From Hoeflea algicola (GTDB lineage: Bacteria; Pseudomonadota; Alphaproteobacteria; Rhizobiales; Rhizobiaceae): DNA of 64,000 nt. Within the stretch, counting starts at the first letter, position 1. Every line of letters starts with the position of its first letter. The notes under the pieces were generated by a model. It searched no databases and had not been told where the DNA came from. It saw only the letters and a list, made by a program, of their open reading frames with translations. Below are positions 9,505-17,942 of the stretch, piece after piece. A program made the position numbers and the translations under genes. The stretch lies in NCBI RefSeq assembly GCF_026619415.1, contig NZ_JAOVZR010000001.1, positions 2,898,501-2,962,500 of the forward strand. Direction: 5' to 3'.

Positions 9505-10400
9505 CAGTCACGCCCCTGTTGTGTCGGATCGAGAATGTCGCGCAGGGCATCACCGACCAGGTTGAAGCCCAGCGCCAGCGCCAGAATGGCCGCGCCGGGA
9601 ATGAACACCAGCCAGGGCGCCGACTGGAAGTAGGTCTGGTTTTCAAAAATGATGTTGCCCCAAGACGGTGTTGGCGGCTGCACGCCGACGCCGAGGAACG
9701 ACAGCGTCGCCTCCAGCAGAACCGTGGTTGAAATGCCCAGCGTGCCCCAGACGATCAAGGTTGGCACCAGATGCGGCAGGATATGACGAAAGAGAATGCG
9801 CACATGGCCCGCACCCAGCGTCTTTACTGCAGCGATGTAATCCCGCTCGACCAGCGATGAAGTCTGCGTAAAGATCACCCGGGCCGTCTGCACCCAGTTC
9901 ACGAAGGCAATCACCATTGCCACGATCCACAGCGATGGGGAAAAGATTGCCGCAAGGCAGATCGCCAGAAGCAACGCTGGAAAGGCCATCATGAGATCGG
10001 TAAAGCGCATCAAAACCGCGCCCACCACGCCGCGAAAATATCCCGCGGTAACCCCGACAAGCGTACCGATAAGCAGTGCGACCCCATTGGCCACAACTCC
10101 GATCACCAGCGACGTCTGAGCGCCGAAAAGCAGGCGTGAAAACAGGTCGCGGCCCAGTAGATCCGTGCCAAGCCAATAGACCGCACCGGGGGGCAGCGGG
10201 GCGCCTTCGATCGTCAGCCCGTCAAAATGCTGCTCGTTGGGATCGAAAGGCGTAATCCAGGGTGCCAGCGTCGCGCCAAGAATGCAAATGAACATGATCA
10301 CGAGCCCAATCACTGCCAGCTTTCGCTGGGCCAGCTTCCGCCAAACCGAATGCGAACTGACGGCAACTGGCTCAAGGGAGATCGACGCGTTTACTGTCAT
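9504..10400 (-). CDS. ABC transporter permease, DppC type
   Basis: The protein (298 residues from ATG 10400) is the second permease of the peptide-type importer. It has the N-terminal DppC segment with WRKLAQRKLAVIGLVIM, a periplasmic loop with HWLGTDLLGRD-like sequence (YWLGTDLLGRDLFSRLL), and an EAA loop with RDYIAAVKTLGAGHVRILFRH. An upstream in-frame ATG at 10430 lies deeper in the preceding gene. I prefer 10400, which overlaps the ANTAR gene by 29 bases and follows an aaaggtg site. The gene is translationally linked to the DppB partner. Confidence 0.9.
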   Translation of the reverse strand: MTVNASISLEPVAVSSHSVWRKLAQRKLAVIGLVIMFICILGATLAPWITPFDPNEQHFDGLTIEGAPLPPGAVYWLGTDLLGRDLFSRLLFGAQTSLVIGVVANGVALLIGTLVGVTAGYFRGVVGAVLMRFTDLMMAFPALLLAICLAAIFSPSLWIVAMVIAFVNWVQTARVIFTQTSSLVERDYIAAVKTLGAGHVRILFRHILPHLVPTLIVWGTLGISTTVLLEATLSFLGVGVQPPTPSWGNIIFENQTYFQSAPWLVFIPGAAILALALGFNLVGDALRDILDPTQQGRD

Positions 10401-10983
10401 CCGACACCTTTTCGCTTGAGTGGTTGGCAACCAGACGTTGGGCAGCCTCTTCGATGGTTATGCGCCAGGCCATTGCCGTCTGGCGCAGCAATTCATAGGC
10501 CTCAGCCTGGCTTTTGCCGCGAAGCACAAAGATCATCACCGCCTGCACGATTGTCTGGCGCGCCGAAAGCCGTGCCTCGAGATCGGTGATATGGGCCGCG
10601 GCCTCGTTGGTGCGGTCAAAATTGCTGCGCGCGACCAGGAGTCCTGCATAGACACCCTTGTCGCTGACGGGCTTGAGCAATTGTGCATGGGCACCCATCG
10701 TCATTGCCCACCGCAACCGGCCCGGGGCTTCAGAGCCGATCAGAGCGATCAACGGCATCGGCGAAGCGCCGGGCTTCCAGGGAAACTGCTCCTCATGGGC
10801 CATGTCGGCGTCGTAGAACACGAAATCTGCCATCACTGCCTCAGCCGGGAGCTCGGGCCAGGCCTCATGCACATCCAGGCCGATCACATGCAACTGCCGC
10901 AATAGCGGCTGCATGGAGGGATGCGGGCGGTGCAACACAAAAGCCTTGGCCTCGCCTAAATTGTCGGTGCGGATCCGCGTCAT
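10372..10983 (-). CDS. ANTAR domain antiterminator, AmiR-like
   Basis: The 203-residue protein has a degenerate receiver-like N-terminal domain without an obvious phosphoacceptor context. The C-terminal ANTAR domain starts near DLEARLSARQTIVQAV and contains RGKSQAEAYELLRQTAM. AmiR proteins bind nascent RNA and prevent a leader terminator from forming. They are held inactive by the AmiC partner until an amide binds. The gene overlaps the AmiC-like gene by four bases, just as amiC-amiR pairs do elsewhere. A terminator-like hairpin lies upstream of the operon and fits this role. Confidence 0.88.
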   Translation of the reverse strand: MTRIRTDNLGEAKAFVLHRPHPSMQPLLRQLHVIGLDVHEAWPELPAEAVMADFVFYDADMAHEEQFPWKPGASPMPLIALIGSEAPGRLRWAMTMGAHAQLLKPVSDKGVYAGLLVARSNFDRTNEAAAHITDLEARLSARQTIVQAVMIFVLRGKSQAEAYELLRQTAMAWRITIEEAAQRLVANHSSEKVSDDSKRVDLP

Positions 10984-12059
10984 GATACCACCCTGAGGTT
11001 GGAGCGGGGCAGGGACGACCGATCGCGCCGCGTCCAGTAGGGGTCGGCGGCAATCTCGGGAAGGCGCAGGATTTCTTCAAATTTCCGGCCGCGCAACTGT
11101 GCGATCACCACCGGCTGGCTGGCATGCTGGTTTTCACTGTCCAGACGCAGAGGGCGCCCCTGTTTCGCCGCCAGCGCGATCAGGTCGGTCAGCGGCAGCA
11201 TTTCTGCGCCCGGATTGGCATTGAGATACCCGGCCAGTTCATGCACCGCCAGTCTGGACATTTCGGCGATCGACCCGTGCCCGACCACATCTTGCTCGAA
11301 GAACGGACCAGCCGCATACATTCCTTCAGCCGCAGTGCCCGCTGCAGCAATTTCGCCTTCGGTGAAGTTGCATGACAAAACCGGCAGCATCTCCGCGTTA
11401 CCCGCTTCGGCGCGCATTTTCCCCAGCCGGGCAAGAAAGCTGTAGGAGCTCTCGCCGATCAGCGAGTTGACGACGAAATCAGGTTGCAGTGCCCGGATTT
11501 CCTCAAGGATCTGGTCGAGCCCGGTATCGCCAATCGGAAGATAACGGTCGGAGAGGATCTGGCCGCCCAACGTGCTGATTTTTTCGCGGGCTATCTGGGC
11601 AATTTCCCATCCCCAGATATAGTTCGACCCCACCAAGCAGACCTGATTGCCAAACCTGGGCGTCGCAAATTCCAGCAGCGGCAAAAGATGCTGATTGGGG
11701 CACGAATGCGTGTAAGCCACATGCTCGTTGGCCTCGAACCCTTCATAGGGCGCGGAATACCAGAGTGCGCCGTGAAAACGCTCCAGTTCAGGGATGACTT
11801 CCTTGCGGCTCGACGAGGTGATGCAGCCGAAAATATGTCGCACACCCGTGTTTTGCAGCATGTCACGGCACAGAGGCGCATAGCGATCAAGCCGGCCTTC
11901 AGGGTCGCGCTCCACCACCGAAAACCCGACGTCCAGCGCAGGGTCCGCGTTGATCTCGGCGACACCGCGCAGAATGCCTGTGCGCGCAACCATCGCCAAG
12001 GCGGAATAGTCGCCGCTGCGCGAGTGTAAAAGGCCGATCTCAATGTTTCGCTTCATCAT
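10980..12059 (-). CDS. AmiC-like amide sensor (transporter substrate-binding fold)
   Basis: The protein of about 359 residues resembles AmiC/UrtA-type periplasmic-binding folds but has no signal peptide, so it should act in the cytoplasm. It starts MKRNIEIGLLHSRSGDYSALA and keeps the family blocks GSNYIWGWEIAQIAR and PDFVVNSLIGESSYSF. In Pseudomonas, AmiC binds amides and releases AmiR. The same adjacent order here supports that role. ATGs at 12059 and 12056 are both possible. The open frame extends to 12086, but that stretch is the run-out of the leader hairpin. It is the first gene of the seven-gene operon. Confidence 0.85.
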   Translation of the reverse strand: MMKRNIEIGLLHSRSGDYSALAMVARTGILRGVAEINADPALDVGFSVVERDPEGRLDRYAPLCRDMLQNTGVRHIFGCITSSSRKEVIPELERFHGALWYSAPYEGFEANEHVAYTHSCPNQHLLPLLEFATPRFGNQVCLVGSNYIWGWEIAQIAREKISTLGGQILSDRYLPIGDTGLDQILEEIRALQPDFVVNSLIGESSYSFLARLGKMRAEAGNAEMLPVLSCNFTEGEIAAAGTAAEGMYAAGPFFEQDVVGHGSIAEMSRLAVHELAGYLNANPGAEMLPLTDLIALAAKQGRPLRLDSENQHASQPVVIAQLRGRKFEEILRLPEIAADPYWTRRDRSSLPRSNLRVVS

Positions 12060-12072
12060 GGGCCACAAAATC

Positions 12073-12118
12073 AAAAAGCCCCGCACCGATTCGCGGTTCT
12101 GCGAACGGTCCGAGGCTT
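12073..12118 (-). terminator. Leader terminator hairpin before the amiC-like gene (putative antitermination target)
   Basis: On the minus strand a long hairpin with arms of about 18 bases ends in TTTTT only 13 bases before the first ATG of the operon. The inner stem is TTCGC/GCGAA with a six-base loop AGAACC. The outer stem is AAGCC..CG pairing with CG..GGCTT. This has the shape of an intrinsic terminator. Its place, directly in front of an AmiC-AmiR pair, makes it the likely site of ANTAR-controlled read-through. The loop has the A1 of the ANTAR hexaloop rule but A rather than G at position 4. Confidence 0.7.
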
Positions 12119-12265
12119 GATTGCCAAATATGTCTGCGCCTTTTTAGCGTCTCCTGAGCGTTAACGCTAGCCCGGCAGCAAATTAATCACTCAATGATGG
12201 CATTGCCAAATGGTTTGAGCAATTTTCGTAGACTATGCAGCATTGGTCGCCCAGCAAATTAGAGT

Positions 12266-12666
12266 TCAATTGTTTGGCGCGTTTTCTTCCGGAAGTGGCG
12301 GAACGCTGTGCCACCATTCGTCGAAGCGGAAGCAAAGGCCGTCGTCGTTTAGATACACGTGACAGATTCCATCAAACCGTATGGTTTCATCCGTAGGAAT
12401 CCACCCCGAAGAAGCCTTCCAACGTACCACCGCGAAATCATCAGTTTCACCAAGAAGTTCATAAGAGAACTTGATGTCTTTCTGGTATTCCCCCGCCCCA
12501 CTATCTATATAGTCTTTGATGGCTGCCTTGCCTAGGATAAGATCATGAAACGGGGTGTACTGTAGGTGGCGTCTTCTGTGAAGATATCCAGAATCGCCTG
12601 AGTATCCTTGTGATCCAACCTCGCCCATAAGTGAAAATCGTTGAACCAAAACTCCCTGTTGCGCCC
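12266..12666 (-). pseudogene. SnoaL-like (NTF2 fold) protein, frameshifted and without a start
   Basis: Two frames together give a SnoaL-like polypeptide. The N-terminal part reads FNDFHLWARLDHKD and ILDIFTEDATYSTP in one frame. The rest, PFHDLILGKAAIKDYI through FRFDEWWHS, is in another. The junction is at a run of four C on the minus strand (about 12554-12557), where removing one base restores the frame. No start codon precedes the N-terminal segment, only a stop, so the gene also looks truncated. Family members are small ligand-binding or cyclase-like proteins. A continuous frame from 12649 exists but its first 30 residues do not fit the family. Confidence 0.6.
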
Positions 12667-12792
12667 CGACGTTTGCTGCTCTCAGGCGCTAGGCGGCCTT
12701 GGGTGTCTCAGAAACCAACCGCCGGGCTCTAGTGCACACTCAGCACACCAATAGAATTTAATAATGTAAATACAATTACTTAGACAGAAATT

Positions 12793-12812
12793 TGGCGGAG
12801 AGGGTGGGATTC
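12793..12812. repeat. Distal att repeat (copy of the tRNA-Ser 3' end)
   Basis: This 20-bp stretch is identical to the last 20 bases of the tRNA-Ser gene at 33035-33054. The sequences on either side differ, so the match is a bounded direct repeat. It marks the far end of the integrated island, where the chromosomal sequence formerly following the tRNA resumes. Confidence 0.88.
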
Positions 12813-13303
12813 TCCACCAAACTCCTGAAAATATTGATAGAAATTGCCTAATTAAGCCTGACCGCGTGTTCAACGATACATTGAACGATACCCCGGAAAT
12901 TATTCGATCGCAAGACAGCGATTTCGTAACTTGTCGTCACCAGCACCGCTCGTTGGCTCCAATTAGGGTCGTTAGGGTCGCGATATACGTGGGGGTCCTT
13001 ACGACTGGAACGGGCTGAGGAAGTCGCCTCAGCCACCTGTAGCTTTTAAGTTGCGCAGCCATCGCTCAATGCGGAAATAATTTCCGCATTCCGAAAACTG
13101 CAGGCTGCAGATAAATACGCATTCCAGTTTGCAAAGGTGGACGTATTTGGGTTGATTGATTACCTCGGTCTGAGGAGCAAGTTGATGGCCAGATCGTTTT
13201 GCGCAGAGCCAATTGTCAACCCTCCATACACTGTGCCCCCTTGCCATCACCCTCTGTGCCTCAACCATCCGCCAATCCAAGGCAACCGACTATCAGGATG
13301 AAC
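12813..13303. other. Island left-end intergenic region
   Basis: About 490 bp between the att repeat and vsr hold no supportable gene. Short minus-strand frames here lack homology-like motifs and good start sites. The region carries one copy of the island palindrome (13068-13090) and probably the promoter of the vsr-dcm operon. Confidence 0.5.
13068..13090. promoter_or_regulatory. Island palindrome, copy 1 (23-bp perfect palindrome)
   Basis: The core gcggaaataatttccgc is flanked by aat and att, which extends the symmetry to 23 bp with a single central base. The same 17-bp core occurs at 27625-27641 and 32871-32887 inside this island. This copy lies about 256 bp inside the left att repeat and 214 bp upstream of vsr. 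It is probably an operator or a recombination accessory site. Confidence 0.65.
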
Positions 13304-13705
13304 ATGGCCGACGTATTCACCAAAGCAAAAAGATCCGACATCATGTCCCGCATAGCGGGCAAGAATACCAAGCCCGAACTTAGCGTCCGATCTGCTCTCC
13401 ATTGTGCCGGCTATCGTTTTCGCCTCCATAGGAAAGACCTTCCAGGAAAGCCTGACCTAATTCTCCCGAAACACCGGGTCGCTGTTTTTGTCCATGGTTG
13501 CTTTTGGCACGGCCATTGTTGCAAACGCGGGAAGCGCCCTACTACCAACGAAGCGTTCTGGACGGAGAAGCTCGACAGAAACCTCAAACGGGACGAAACC
13601 AACGTGGAAGCCCTTGAGAAGCTCGGCTGGACGGTCTGGATAATCTGGGAATGCGAGATAGCGGCCGGAACAGATCGCCTACTGGCCTACCTACGCGCAA
13701 AGTGA
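13304..13705 (+). CDS. vsr: Very short patch repair endonuclease
   Basis: The 133-residue protein is a Vsr-type nicking endonuclease that starts repair of T:G mismatches arising from deamination of 5-methylcytosine. It begins MADVFTKAKRSDIMSRI, the usual Vsr N-terminus. It keeps the catalytic aspartate in KPDLILP (residue 51) and the histidines in VHGCFWHGHCC (64 and 69), plus the zinc cysteines. An ATG two codons earlier (13298) is also possible; MADVF fits the family better. It stands 131 bp before the cytosine methyltransferase gene, the usual partner. Confidence 0.95.
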   Translation: MADVFTKAKRSDIMSRIAGKNTKPELSVRSALHCAGYRFRLHRKDLPGKPDLILPKHRVAVFVHGCFWHGHCCKRGKRPTTNEAFWTEKLDRNLKRDETNVEALEKLGWTVWIIWECEIAAGTDRLLAYLRAK

Positions 13706-13836
13706 GAGGATCACACCGTTCGAATCGTACCCAACGGGCGTTGCAAATTGTGACAAATTCTGTGGCTCTTCCTTTGGACTTTAACGATTAAACCAATTAC
13801 GCAGAAGAAGCATATTATCACCAATGAAGAGCTTAC

Positions 13837-14976
13837 ATGATCAGCAGCCAACCCAGACCAGTTAAAGTAGTAGACGTCTTCGCTGGAGCTGGCGGCCTTT
13901 CGCTTGCTGCTAAACAGGCCGGAATGGATGTCGTATTCGCCGTTGAGTTGGACAGATGGGCTGCTGAAACGTATCGATTGAACTTTTGCAAGGAAGGCGA
14001 TCCAGATTCACCTACCCTCTATGAAGCGGACATCGCAAATCTATGTCCGGATGAACTGCGAGAAAAGCATTTTGGCGACAACGGGAATTGCGACATTCTG
14101 CTTGGCGGACCTCCCTGCCAAGGTTTTTCAACTCATCGAATAAAGAATGCAGGTATCAAGGATCCGAGAAACAAATTGATCCACCGCTACTTCGAATTTG
14201 TTCGCGCCTTGCGACCGAAGGTGTTCGTTATGGAAAATGTGCCGGGGATTCTCTGGGAGCGGCACTGCGAGTATCTTGAGCAATTCTATGAGGAAGGCAG
14301 GCGCGAGGGGTATCATATGTATGACCCCGTCGTATTAGATGCGCGTGATTTCGGACTGCCGCAGCGAAGAAAGAGGGTTTTTGTTCTGGGTGTTGAACAA
14401 AACGTTGACAGAGGCTCTTTTGCCTGGCCGCCTCCTCCAACACATGGCTCTGAAAAATTGCGACAGGAAAATCCCGACCTACTTCCCTGGGTACCATGTC
14501 AAAGAGTTTTCGGTCCGGTGAAAGCGGGTGACCCCAACAATGTTCATATGCAGCACTCTGAGGCGCTGACTGAGGTCTTCGCCAGAACTCCGCACAATGG
14601 TGGAAGTCGGAGAGATTCCGGCCGCACTTTGCCGTGCCATGAAAAACACAATGGCCATAAGGATGTCTACGGCCGAATCGACCCCAGCCAGCCGGCACCG
14701 ACAATGACAACGGCTTGCATCAATCCTTCGAAGGGGCGTTTCGTACACCCACGCGAAAACCATGGAATTACTGCACGGCAGGCGGCACGGATTCAGACTT
14801 TTCCGGATAATTTCCAATTTGCCGGCGGCTTAATGGCCGCGGGGAAGCAAATTGGGAACGCTGTACCGGTCAAACTTGGCGAGGTAATATTACGGCAAAT
14901 GTCGGCATTGCTGTCCAGTGAGACCGGCCTTCCGTTGGAGCTCAATCAAGTCGATGGCGAAGTGCGGTTCGCATGA
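13837..14976 (+). CDS. dcm: DNA (cytosine-5-)-methyltransferase
   Basis: The 379-residue protein has the C5-methyltransferase motifs in order. Motif I is VVDVFAGAGGLSLAA (SAM binding) and motif IV is GGPPCQGFS, with the catalytic cysteine at residue 94. Motif VI is MENVPGIL, motif VIII is LPQRRKRVFVLGV and motif X is IGNAVP near the C-terminus. The target recognition region lies between about residues 240 and 300, and its specificity cannot be read. The stop codon overlaps the start of the downstream ATPase (ATGA), so the two are co-translated. No separate restriction endonuclease gene follows. Confidence 0.95.
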   Translation: MISSQPRPVKVVDVFAGAGGLSLAAKQAGMDVVFAVELDRWAAETYRLNFCKEGDPDSPTLYEADIANLCPDELREKHFGDNGNCDILLGGPPCQGFSTHRIKNAGIKDPRNKLIHRYFEFVRALRPKVFVMENVPGILWERHCEYLEQFYEEGRREGYHMYDPVVLDARDFGLPQRRKRVFVLGVEQNVDRGSFAWPPPPTHGSEKLRQENPDLLPWVPCQRVFGPVKAGDPNNVHMQHSEALTEVFARTPHNGGSRRDSGRTLPCHEKHNGHKDVYGRIDPSQPAPTMTTACINPSKGRFVHPRENHGITARQAARIQTFPDNFQFAGGLMAAGKQIGNAVPVKLGEVILRQMSALLSSETGLPLELNQVDGEVRFA

Positions 14977-17942
14977 TAAATTCAGTGGCCTTCCAAACGC
15001 GCGCCCGAACAGTCGACCATCTTGGCCGGGAACAAATAGCGGACTGTCCCACTGCGATTTCCGAGCTTTGGAAGAACGCTTATGATGCATATGCGCGCAA
15101 CGTGAGCCTTCACATCTTCGACGATCAGGAACCGGTTGCGGCCATTTTCGACGATGGTCATGGCATGAGCTACGATGAATTTGTCAACCGATGGCTTGTC
15201 GTCGGAACGGATTCAAAATTCGATAAGAGCATAGCAGATCAGGCTGACCGCGATGGCCTGCCCAAGCGAACCAAACAAGGCCAAAAAGGCATTGGCCGTC
15301 TTTCCTCGGCAAATCTTGGCCCGCTTCTTTTGGTCGTGAGCAAAAGAAGGAATGAGGACTTCGTTGCTGCCCTGATCGACTGGCGCATTTTTGAAAACCC
15401 CTACCTTGTTCTATCAGACATCGAAGTTCCGGTTACGCAGTTCGGACAAAAGGATGAACTTTTCCATCTCTTGCCTGAAATGTTCGACCGGCTAACGGAC
15501 AACATTTGGGGCAGCTCGCGGGATACGGAGCGGGCACAGCGTTTGAAACTCGCTTGGGAAACTTATGATCGTGTAACTTTGGAAGGCAATCCGGATGCAG
15601 AAGAGCCTTCCAAACTCATTGCAAGTACGATCATCAATGCACGTTTCGAGGAACGGCATTTTGAACCTTGGCTGATCTGGAAGGGCGACCGGGAACACGG
15701 AACCGCTTTGATAGTGTCTGACATCAACTATGATCTTAGAGCACAACTACCTTCGGTACAGCCAGATGCTAATGTAACCGGCATTCGGGAGTCGTTTTTC
15801 GCGACGCTATCTGCCTTTACGGATCCATACGTCGATCCTGGTGCCACCGAATACAATTCTTTTGATCCCGAGTTTTCGTATGAGGTCAAGACTTGGAACG
15901 GTCGCGGCGCAAAGGTTGTAATTGAAGACGATCGCCAAACTATCAATCGTTCTATTACGGAAGAAATGGAGCATGTTCTCTCAGGCAATATTGACGCAGA
16001 TGGCGTGTTCCGAGGCCAAATAAAGGCCTTCGGAGAGTGGCGAAAGCTTGGCGCAGATTATGAAATACGACCACCAGCGGATTTCAAGATGCCGAGTGGT
16101 CCAACAACATTTGTCGGTCCATTTAGTTTGCATGTTGCTACTTTTGAAATCAGTCGCTCGAATTCTACTTTGTCGGACGCAGAGCACTCCTATTTCTTGG
16201 ATCTTGGTCAATCGTACAGCGGTTTCTTGGTGTTTAGAAATGGACTACGGGTATTGCCTTATGGCCGAATTGATAATGACTTCTTCCAGATTGAAACTCG
16301 TCGCAGCATCAATGCTGGCCGAGAATTTTGGAACGCCCGAAGAATGTTTGGTCGGGTAGCAATCTCTCGTGAGAGGAACCCCAATCTCCGGGACAAGGCT
16401 GGCCGAGAAGGTTTTATTGATAATCGCAGCGCGAAGGCTTTGCGGACGTTAGTTCAGCACATTTTACGGCGAGCTGCATATGATTTTTTTGGCAGTTCAT
16501 CCGATCTTCGCAAAACGGTACTGCCCGATATTCAAGCTCGGAATTTGCGAGAGAAAGCAGATGCTGAGCGCAAAGAACTCGCCAAAAAGAATGCTCGTAA
16601 ATTCAGAGCCCAGCTCAGGAACAACCTGCCTCAACTGTCAAAATTGATTGAAAGCACAAGCCAGCTGCCGTCAGAATTATCAATTGAGGATCAGCAGGGG
16701 CTTGAGGATGCCCAAGTGTTGATCAACGATTTGAGCGAGCAGCTAAGTGACCTAAGACTCACAGCTGCACCAACAAAACTTGGCTCCGCTGAAGACGACT
16801 ATCGAGCCTATCGGACCATGTATGTTGAAATGCAGGAACGCATAAGATCACTAGAAGAGACGCGCGCGGAAGCCATCGAGAAAATAAATCCGGCTAGACC
16901 TGATGAAGTTGCCCAGAGACAGCTGAACAGCTATGCCAGTCGTCTTCATGGTCGTCTCAAGTCATGGCGCAAGGCCATCGACGAACTCCAGGGCTCCGAG
17001 CGAGATCGAGTCAGCGCCTTGTTTGATGAGCGAAACAAAGCATTCCATGCCTTAGCACTTCCGCTTGTTGATCAAGTTCGAATGGGGCGACTTGGGCTTG
17101 ATGATGCGTTGCAACACATGAAGGTGCTGCAAATCAAACTCGACACGGAAAATGAAGACACCTTCCAGTCCTACTTGGATGCCTTGGAGGTGATGAGCGA
17201 GAACATCAACATCGAGTTGATCGCCCGACAAGGAATGGCGGAAAATGTAGAACTCCGCGACGATCTGAACCGCCTCAATCAGGTGGCCCAGCTGGGAGTA
17301 ACCGTCGAGATTTTGGGACATGAGCTTAACAGCAACGAACGTATGATTCGTGAAGGCATCCGGCAGATTCGGGCTGCGGGGGACGTGCCGGGTACCCGTC
17401 TGGTCCAAGAAGGGTTTGAGGCCCTTAGCCAGCAGCTCGATTTCCTTTCGCCATTGAAAGTTTCCGGAAGCCGGACGCGTCGGCTAATCACCGGCGAAGA
17501 AATCGTGGACTATCTTGCACGTTTCTTCGAAACCGTAGCTAACAATAGAGAGATCAGGATAAGTGCTTCGAGCGATTTTAAGGCATTTTCCATTGAGGAA
17601 CAGCCTTCCAGGCTTCTGCCGGTCTTCGTGAATTTGGTGAACAACAGTGTCTATTGGCTCGTCAATTCTCTTACAGCAAATCCCGAGGTGTTACTTTCAG
17701 TGCAAGATGGAAAGGTCATTGTTTCCGACAATGGGCCTGGGATCGATCCGCTTGATCAGGAAAGCCTCTTCAAGATGTTTTTCACGCGGAAATCCAGTGG
17801 CGGACGAGGGATTGGATTGTATCTTTGCCGCGTCAATCTAATGGCAGGTGGGCATTCGATTGAGTATGCGAGCGAACGGAAGCATCGCGTACTTTCAGGA
17901 GCAAATTTCTTGATTGATTTTAGGGGAGCAAGATTTGCCTGA
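14973..17942 (+). CDS. Dual GHKL ATPase / histidine kinase-like protein (MORC/MutL-type N-terminus)
   Basis: The 989-residue protein has two Bergerat-fold ATPase modules. The N-terminal one shows ISELWKNAYDAY (E31, N35), IFDDGHGMS (residues 59-66) and GQKGIGRLSSANLG (103-116), as in Hsp90/MutL/MORC proteins. A charged, probably coiled-coil region covers about 530-760. The C-terminal module is like a histidine kinase: GHELN with a candidate phosphoacceptor His at about 783, N-box NLVNNS at 887, DNGPGID at 919 and GRGIGL at 944. The gene is coupled to dcm upstream and overlaps a receiver-type gene downstream by eight bases. MORC-like ATPases in restriction-modification operons are known, so a role in defence or DNA surveillance is likely. 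Confidence 0.85.
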   Translation: MINSVAFQTRARTVDHLGREQIADCPTAISELWKNAYDAYARNVSLHIFDDQEPVAAIFDDGHGMSYDEFVNRWLVVGTDSKFDKSIADQADRDGLPKRTKQGQKGIGRLSSANLGPLLLVVSKRRNEDFVAALIDWRIFENPYLVLSDIEVPVTQFGQKDELFHLLPEMFDRLTDNIWGSSRDTERAQRLKLAWETYDRVTLEGNPDAEEPSKLIASTIINARFEERHFEPWLIWKGDREHGTALIVSDINYDLRAQLPSVQPDANVTGIRESFFATLSAFTDPYVDPGATEYNSFDPEFSYEVKTWNGRGAKVVIEDDRQTINRSITEEMEHVLSGNIDADGVFRGQIKAFGEWRKLGADYEIRPPADFKMPSGPTTFVGPFSLHVATFEISRSNSTLSDAEHSYFLDLGQSYSGFLVFRNGLRVLPYGRIDNDFFQIETRRSINAGREFWNARRMFGRVAISRERNPNLRDKAGREGFIDNRSAKALRTLVQHILRRAAYDFFGSSSDLRKTVLPDIQARNLREKADAERKELAKKNARKFRAQLRNNLPQLSKLIESTSQLPSELSIEDQQGLEDAQVLINDLSEQLSDLRLTAAPTKLGSAEDDYRAYRTMYVEMQERIRSLEETRAEAIEKINPARPDEVAQRQLNSYASRLHGRLKSWRKAIDELQGSERDRVSALFDERNKAFHALALPLVDQVRMGRLGLDDALQHMKVLQIKLDTENEDTFQSYLDALEVMSENINIELIARQGMAENVELRDDLNRLNQVAQLGVTVEILGHELNSNERMIREGIRQIRAAGDVPGTRLVQEGFEALSQQLDFLSPLKVSGSRTRRLITGEEIVDYLARFFETVANNREIRISASSDFKAFSIEEQPSRLLPVFVNLVNNSVYWLVNSLTANPEVLLSVQDGKVIVSDNGPGIDPLDQESLFKMFFTRKSSGGRGIGLYLCRVNLMAGGHSIEYASERKHRVLSGANFLIDFRGARFA

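Noticed and set aside
12121..12180. Canonical ANTAR double hairpin with A1/G4 hexaloops
   Set aside because: Stems can be drawn in the leader, but none gives the required loops; only the terminator hairpin is firm.
12181..12240. Sigma-54 type promoter (tttggcaatgcc...) before the amide operon
   Set aside because: The GG and GC dinucleotides are not ten bases apart as required, so the match is not convincing.
12848..13280. Two short minus-strand frames (62 and 83 codons) next to the left att site
   Set aside because: No binding sites, no recognisable motifs, and one is interrupted by the palindrome; likely chance frames.
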